Assembly: GCF_017872975.1 (NCBI RefSeq)
Contig: NZ_JAGGJP010000014.1
Coordinates: 1 to 64,000 of the forward strand
Reading direction: 5' to 3'
Source of the DNA: Rubellimicrobium aerolatum
GTDB lineage: Bacteria > Pseudomonadota > Alphaproteobacteria > Rhodobacterales > Rhodobacteraceae
DNA: 64,000 nt
The translations under genes and the position numbers were made by a program. The notes below the pieces were generated by a model. That model saw only the letters and a list, made by a program, of their open reading frames with translations. It was not told the DNA's origin and ran no database searches. Below, piece by piece: positions 60,957 through 64,000 of this stretch (positions are counted from its first letter, which is position 1; every line of letters starts with the position of its first letter).

Positions 60957-62948
60957 GTGACCCAAGGCCTCACGACCCTGATCGACGGCCTCGGAGCTCA
61001 CCCAGCCTTGGCCGTGCTGATCGTCTTCCTGGCCTGCTTCGGGGAAGCCCTCCTGATCGTCGGGGCGGTGGTGCCCACCACGGTGCTCCTCGTAGGCGTC
61101 GGCACGCTGATTGGCGCGGGCAGCCTGCCCTTCCTCCCGCTCGTCGCCGCCGGCACGCTGGGTGCCGCGGCGGGGGACGCCCTAGGCTTCTGGGCCGGTC
61201 GCCGTTGGCGGGGTCGGCTGCGCACGGTCTGGCCCTTCAGCACCCACGCCACTCTCCTGACCGGGGGCGAGGCCTTCGTCGCGCGTCATGGCGGCAAGAG
61301 CATCCTGGTCGCCCGCTTCGTGCCCGGCGTGAAGGCGGTGGTACCGGTCCTCGCGGGCTCGATGGGGATGGGCGCGGCGTGGTTCACCCTTGTCAACGTG
61401 GCCTCCGGCGCGGTGTGGGTCCTGGCTCAGGTGCTTCCTGCCATGGTGGTCGGTCGCGGCCTCCAGGTGGGCGGCCTCGCCAACCCGCGCGCGCTGGTGC
61501 TGGCCGGGCTCGTGGTCGTGGGGGTGCTCGTGGCCTGGCTCCTCGCGCGCCTGGCCTCGACCCGGCTCGTGCCCGCGCTGGACCTGAGGAGGCAACGCTG
61601 GGTGGCTCGCCTTGACCGGCGTGGCAGCACCCAGGCGTCATGGCTCCGCCGACTCCTCGTCAACGAGGATGGCGTGCTCGTCGTGCTGGCCCTCGCCTTC
61701 CTGGCACTCGCCGCTCTTTCGGGGCTGCTGGCGCTGATGGCAGGGCTCCTGTTCGGCTCCGAGCTGGCTCTCTCCGACGCCGCTATAGAAGGCTTCGTGC
61801 AGACCCTGCGCACGCCTTGGGCCACTGGGGTCTTGGTGGGGATCACCATGCTCGGGGACGGGGCGGTGCTGATCCTGGTGGCGGCCCTGCTGGTGACGCT
61901 CCTCGCACTCTACCGCGAGTGGCGCCTGGCCGCGGTCGTCGCAGGCGCAGGCCTCCTCGGGGCGGTTGCCGTGCCGCTCCTCAAGGGACTGCTGCACCGC
62001 GCGCGCCCTTTGGCCATGGGCGATGGCGCTCAGGCCTTCAGCTTTCCGAGCGGTCACTCGACATTGGCCGCCATCGTCCTGGGCATCCTGGCGCTCTTCG
62101 TGGCCCGCGCGGCTCCCGCTCGGTTCAGGACGGTGACCTACGGCGCCTTCGCCGCGCTGGTGGCGCTGATCGCGCTCTCGCGGGTCTACCTCCAGGCGCA
62201 CTGGCCGTCGGACGTGATGGCGGGGCTCCTCTTCGGCGCGGCCGTCGTCATCCTCGTGGCCCTGATGCTGCGGACCCAAGCCGTCTCGGTGCCGGGGCGG
62301 GCGTTCGCGGCCCTGCTGGGAGTCATAGTCCTCGTCGTGGCGCCGCTCCACCTTTGGCGAGGCTACGCGGCCGCCTACGCCGGTTACGACGTGCCAACCC
62401 CGACGGTCGTCCTTACGCAGGCGCAGTGGCTGGACGGCGCCTGGGCGGCGCTGCCGCAGGCTCGCATCCTCCTCGACGGCGATCCCGGCGAGCCGATGGT
62501 CCTTCAAACCGACCTGCCGCTTGCCCAAGTGGTGGAGGCCGCTCGGGCGGCTGGATGGAGGCCTCACGGGGGCGGGCTCGCGGGCGAGCTTGCGGCGGCT
62601 CTCCTGCCTTCGCGCGGGGACCTCCTCGACCGGGCACCCTGGCCCATGACCCACCTCGGACGGGCGCCGCTCGCCACCCTGGTGCGCAGCGATCCCGAGG
62701 AGCCGGCTCGCCGACTCGTGCTTCGCATCTGGGGCACCGACCGCGTGGTCGACGCTGCGTCCGCGTCCCGTTCCTTGCTGGCGGCGTCCCTGACGGCCGA
62801 GACCCTCGACCCGCTGGCCTTCGGCTGGTCGTTACTGGAAACGGTGGACGACGCGCGACCTGCTGCGACGGACGTGACGGACGTCCTGCCAGGGCTGGTC
62901 ACACACGTCTCTGGCAACCCTATCCTCGTGGCGGCTCCGGGAGCTTAA
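60957..62948 (+). CDS. DedA-PAP2-LssY multidomain membrane protein
   Basis: 663 aa, GTG start. N-terminal DedA/VTT domain (about 1-195: FGEALLIVGAVVPTTVLLVGVGTLIGAG, ILVARFVPGVKAVVPVLAGSMGM). A middle PAP2 phosphatase domain follows with KGLLHRARP, SFPSGHSTLAAIV and SRVYLQAHWPSDV, the three catalytic motifs. The C-terminal ~220 residues resemble LssY_C. It likely dephosphorylates undecaprenyl- or lipid-linked phosphates and flips lipids. Cotranscription with the kinase suggests an envelope stress output. Confidence 0.88.
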   Translation: MTQGLTTLIDGLGAHPALAVLIVFLACFGEALLIVGAVVPTTVLLVGVGTLIGAGSLPFLPLVAAGTLGAAAGDALGFWAGRRWRGRLRTVWPFSTHATLLTGGEAFVARHGGKSILVARFVPGVKAVVPVLAGSMGMGAAWFTLVNVASGAVWVLAQVLPAMVVGRGLQVGGLANPRALVLAGLVVVGVLVAWLLARLASTRLVPALDLRRQRWVARLDRRGSTQASWLRRLLVNEDGVLVVLALAFLALAALSGLLALMAGLLFGSELALSDAAIEGFVQTLRTPWATGVLVGITMLGDGAVLILVAALLVTLLALYREWRLAAVVAGAGLLGAVAVPLLKGLLHRARPLAMGDGAQAFSFPSGHSTLAAIVLGILALFVARAAPARFRTVTYGAFAALVALIALSRVYLQAHWPSDVMAGLLFGAAVVILVALMLRTQAVSVPGRAFAALLGVIVLVVAPLHLWRGYAAAYAGYDVPTPTVVLTQAQWLDGAWAALPQARILLDGDPGEPMVLQTDLPLAQVVEAARAAGWRPHGGGLAGELAAALLPSRGDLLDRAPWPMTHLGRAPLATLVRSDPEEPARRLVLRIWGTDRVVDAASASRSLLAASLTAETLDPLAFGWSLLETVDDARPAATDVTDVLPGLVTHVSGNPILVAAPGA

Positions 62949-63057
62949 ACCCTCCGGGAGCCTCTGGCCGCTCTGGCTCGTGCGGACCGTCTGTCGCGCA
63001 CCCGGGCCCTACCCTATGAAGGAGGTTTGCCTCGTTCCAAGGGAGCACCCGCGTGCC

Positions 63058-63668
63058 TCACGGATGCAGCGACCACATGGTCGAGAGGCTCAGCGACCGC
63101 AGCAGATGATGAAGGGCCGCAAGCCCCGCATGGCCGATCAGGTAGACCCAGACAAGGTTAGCCAACGTCAGGTGGACGGTCATCGCCAGCATCCCGTCGG
63201 GCTCGGCCGAGTGCAGGCCCAGCCGGACCTGGAGCCAGTAAAGCGAGCCGCTCGCCGCCATCGCGGTGACGAGGAGAGACCAAGGCCGTGGACGGTCGGA
63301 GCCAGCGCTCCCTCGGGGTCGTAGGGCGGCAGGCGCAACCGCAGGGCCGCGCGGACGTGGCGGGCAAGGTCGACGCCAAGCGCTCGGAGCCGGCGTGCCG
63401 AGAACCAAGGCAGGAGAGCGCCAAGCGCGGTACCCTTATGCCGGGACAGGGCCACCATCCAGAACGCAAGTGCAAGGACGGTGGCCGCGAGGCCGGACAG
63501 CTTATGGACCTGGAACAGGAGGTCGCCCGGCTGGACCTCGTCCGGACCCTGCATCGCCAAGCTGGTGACGAGTTGCGTGGCAACTGCGACTGCAAGGCCG
63601 CCATGGATCAGGCGGGTGGCCAGGCCGTGGCGCAAGGCAGGAGCGGGCGCGTGGAGCACATGGTGCAT
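63058..63668 (-). pseudogene. Cytochrome b561 gene with frameshift
   Basis: From ATG 63668: MHHVLHAPAPALRHGLATRLIHGGLAVAVA, LLFQVHKLSGLAATVLALAFWMVALSRHKG, up to YDPEGALAPTVHGL; then near 63270-63292 the frame must shift to reach SLLVTAMAASGSLYWLQVRLGLH, LAMTVHLTLANLVWVYLIGHAGLAALHHLL. Heme His residues lie in both parts, so neither half would work alone. One indel or a sequencing error. Confidence 0.8.
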
Positions 63669-63754
63669 GAGGTTCGATCCTGTCGGAGGTCCCTTTCGGG
63701 CGGGACGGTCGCCCGACTCTTCGACCGCCCACCGTGCGGGCGCCTGACGGCCTC

Positions 63755-63770
63755 CTTACTTTGCTGTAAG
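63755..63770. promoter_or_regulatory. Dyad CTTAC-N6-GTAAG upstream of the b561 pseudogene
   Basis: CTTACTTTGCTGTAAG has the same arms and spacing as the dyad at 57119-57134. It is 87 bp upstream of the cytochrome start and downstream of the CDF gene. Confidence 0.5.
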
Positions 63771-63814
63771 CCGTGGAGGGCCCGCGGCGCGTGCCTCCCT
63801 GATCGGCAACAAGT

Positions 63815-64000
63815 TCACGACTGGCGCACTTCGACCGTGACGTGAGCCAGTTCATGAATGGGTTTGAGCCGGGCCCGGACAGCGTCGCCGTCCACCTGGC
63901 CGGCGACGCTGACGATGGCGGCGTGCGCCTCGGGGCCCACGCGCCACAGGTGCAGGTCGGTGATGCGGGCGTCGCCTGCGCCCTCGACCTGCCCGCGCAC
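63815..64000 (-). CDS. Cation diffusion facilitator, C-terminal fragment (cut by window edge)
   Basis: The last ~61 residues: ARITDLHLWRVGPEAHAAIVSVAGQ and RLKPIHELAHVTVEVRQS. This is the cytoplasmic metal-binding domain of DmeF/CzcD-like CDF transporters, which export Zn, Co or other divalent ions. The start at the edge is artificial; the membrane part lies beyond 64000. Confidence 0.85.
   Translation of the reverse strand: MRGQVEGAGDARITDLHLWRVGPEAHAAIVSVAGQVDGDAVRARLKPIHELAHVTVEVRQS

Overview
The window is about 64 kb of high-GC DNA from an alphaproteobacterium, most likely a Rhodobacterales-type host. The pointers are a RepC-type initiator, an alphaproteobacterial SOS box (GTTC-N7-GTTC) at umuD, and a GGGGATATTTGGAGAAGG intergenic motif that I associate with that order. 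It reads as a conjugative plasmid, or the plasmid part of an integrated element, with an accessory/defence end and a stress-response end. There are no rRNA genes, CRISPR arrays or convincing tRNAs.

Left part (1-24 kb), accessory and defence. It holds a frameshifted MobA/MobL relaxase remnant, a serine resolvase, a VapBC pair, a lower-GC block with a secreted zinc phospholipase C-like protein, an IS110-family element with long inverted repeats and a nonsense codon, and then a defence island. The island's core is a four-gene operon on the minus strand: PaeR7I/XhoI-like methylase, endonuclease, a Cap15-like membrane effector and a CD-NTase, so restriction-modification and CBASS are transcriptionally welded together. 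Next come a DUF262-HNH (GmrSD-like) protein, an uncharacterised gene paired with an XRE-ImmA/IrrE protein, a zeta-like toxin pair, an HNH protein, ArdC antirestriction protein, a thermonuclease and umuDC. umuC is split by a second IS110-family element whose ends can be read to within a few bases.

Middle part (24-52 kb), plasmid backbone. A complete VirB-type conjugation operon on the plus strand (virB1-2-3-4, lipoprotein, transglycosylase/VirB5-like fusion, virB5, 8, 9, 10, 11, exported protein, virB6) faces a minus-strand mobilisation block (virD4 coupling protein, a free-standing copy of the relaxase C-terminus, MOBP relaxase, MobC-like protein). A likely oriT lies next, then a VirC1/VirC2-like pair. 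Maintenance genes follow: small regulators, ssb, a large ParB, a DUF3768 protein behind a textbook promoter with an operator, two H-NS-like proteins and repC with a candidate counter-transcribed RNA. A near-palindromic 15-bp motif containing a -10 box recurs before three backbone transcription units and may link their control.

Right part (52-64 kb), envelope/stress response. It has two paralogous cassettes, each with a COG4705-type membrane protein and an OmpR/EnvZ-type two-component system, together with cytochrome b561 genes (one frameshifted), an EamA transporter, a PepSY protein, an exported protein, a DedA-PAP2-LssY phosphatase and the C-terminus of a cation-diffusion-facilitator. A CTTAC-N6-GTAAG dyad and its variants sit upstream of several of these and are candidate response-regulator sites.

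All calls rest on reading the sequence and recognising families; no database search was run.
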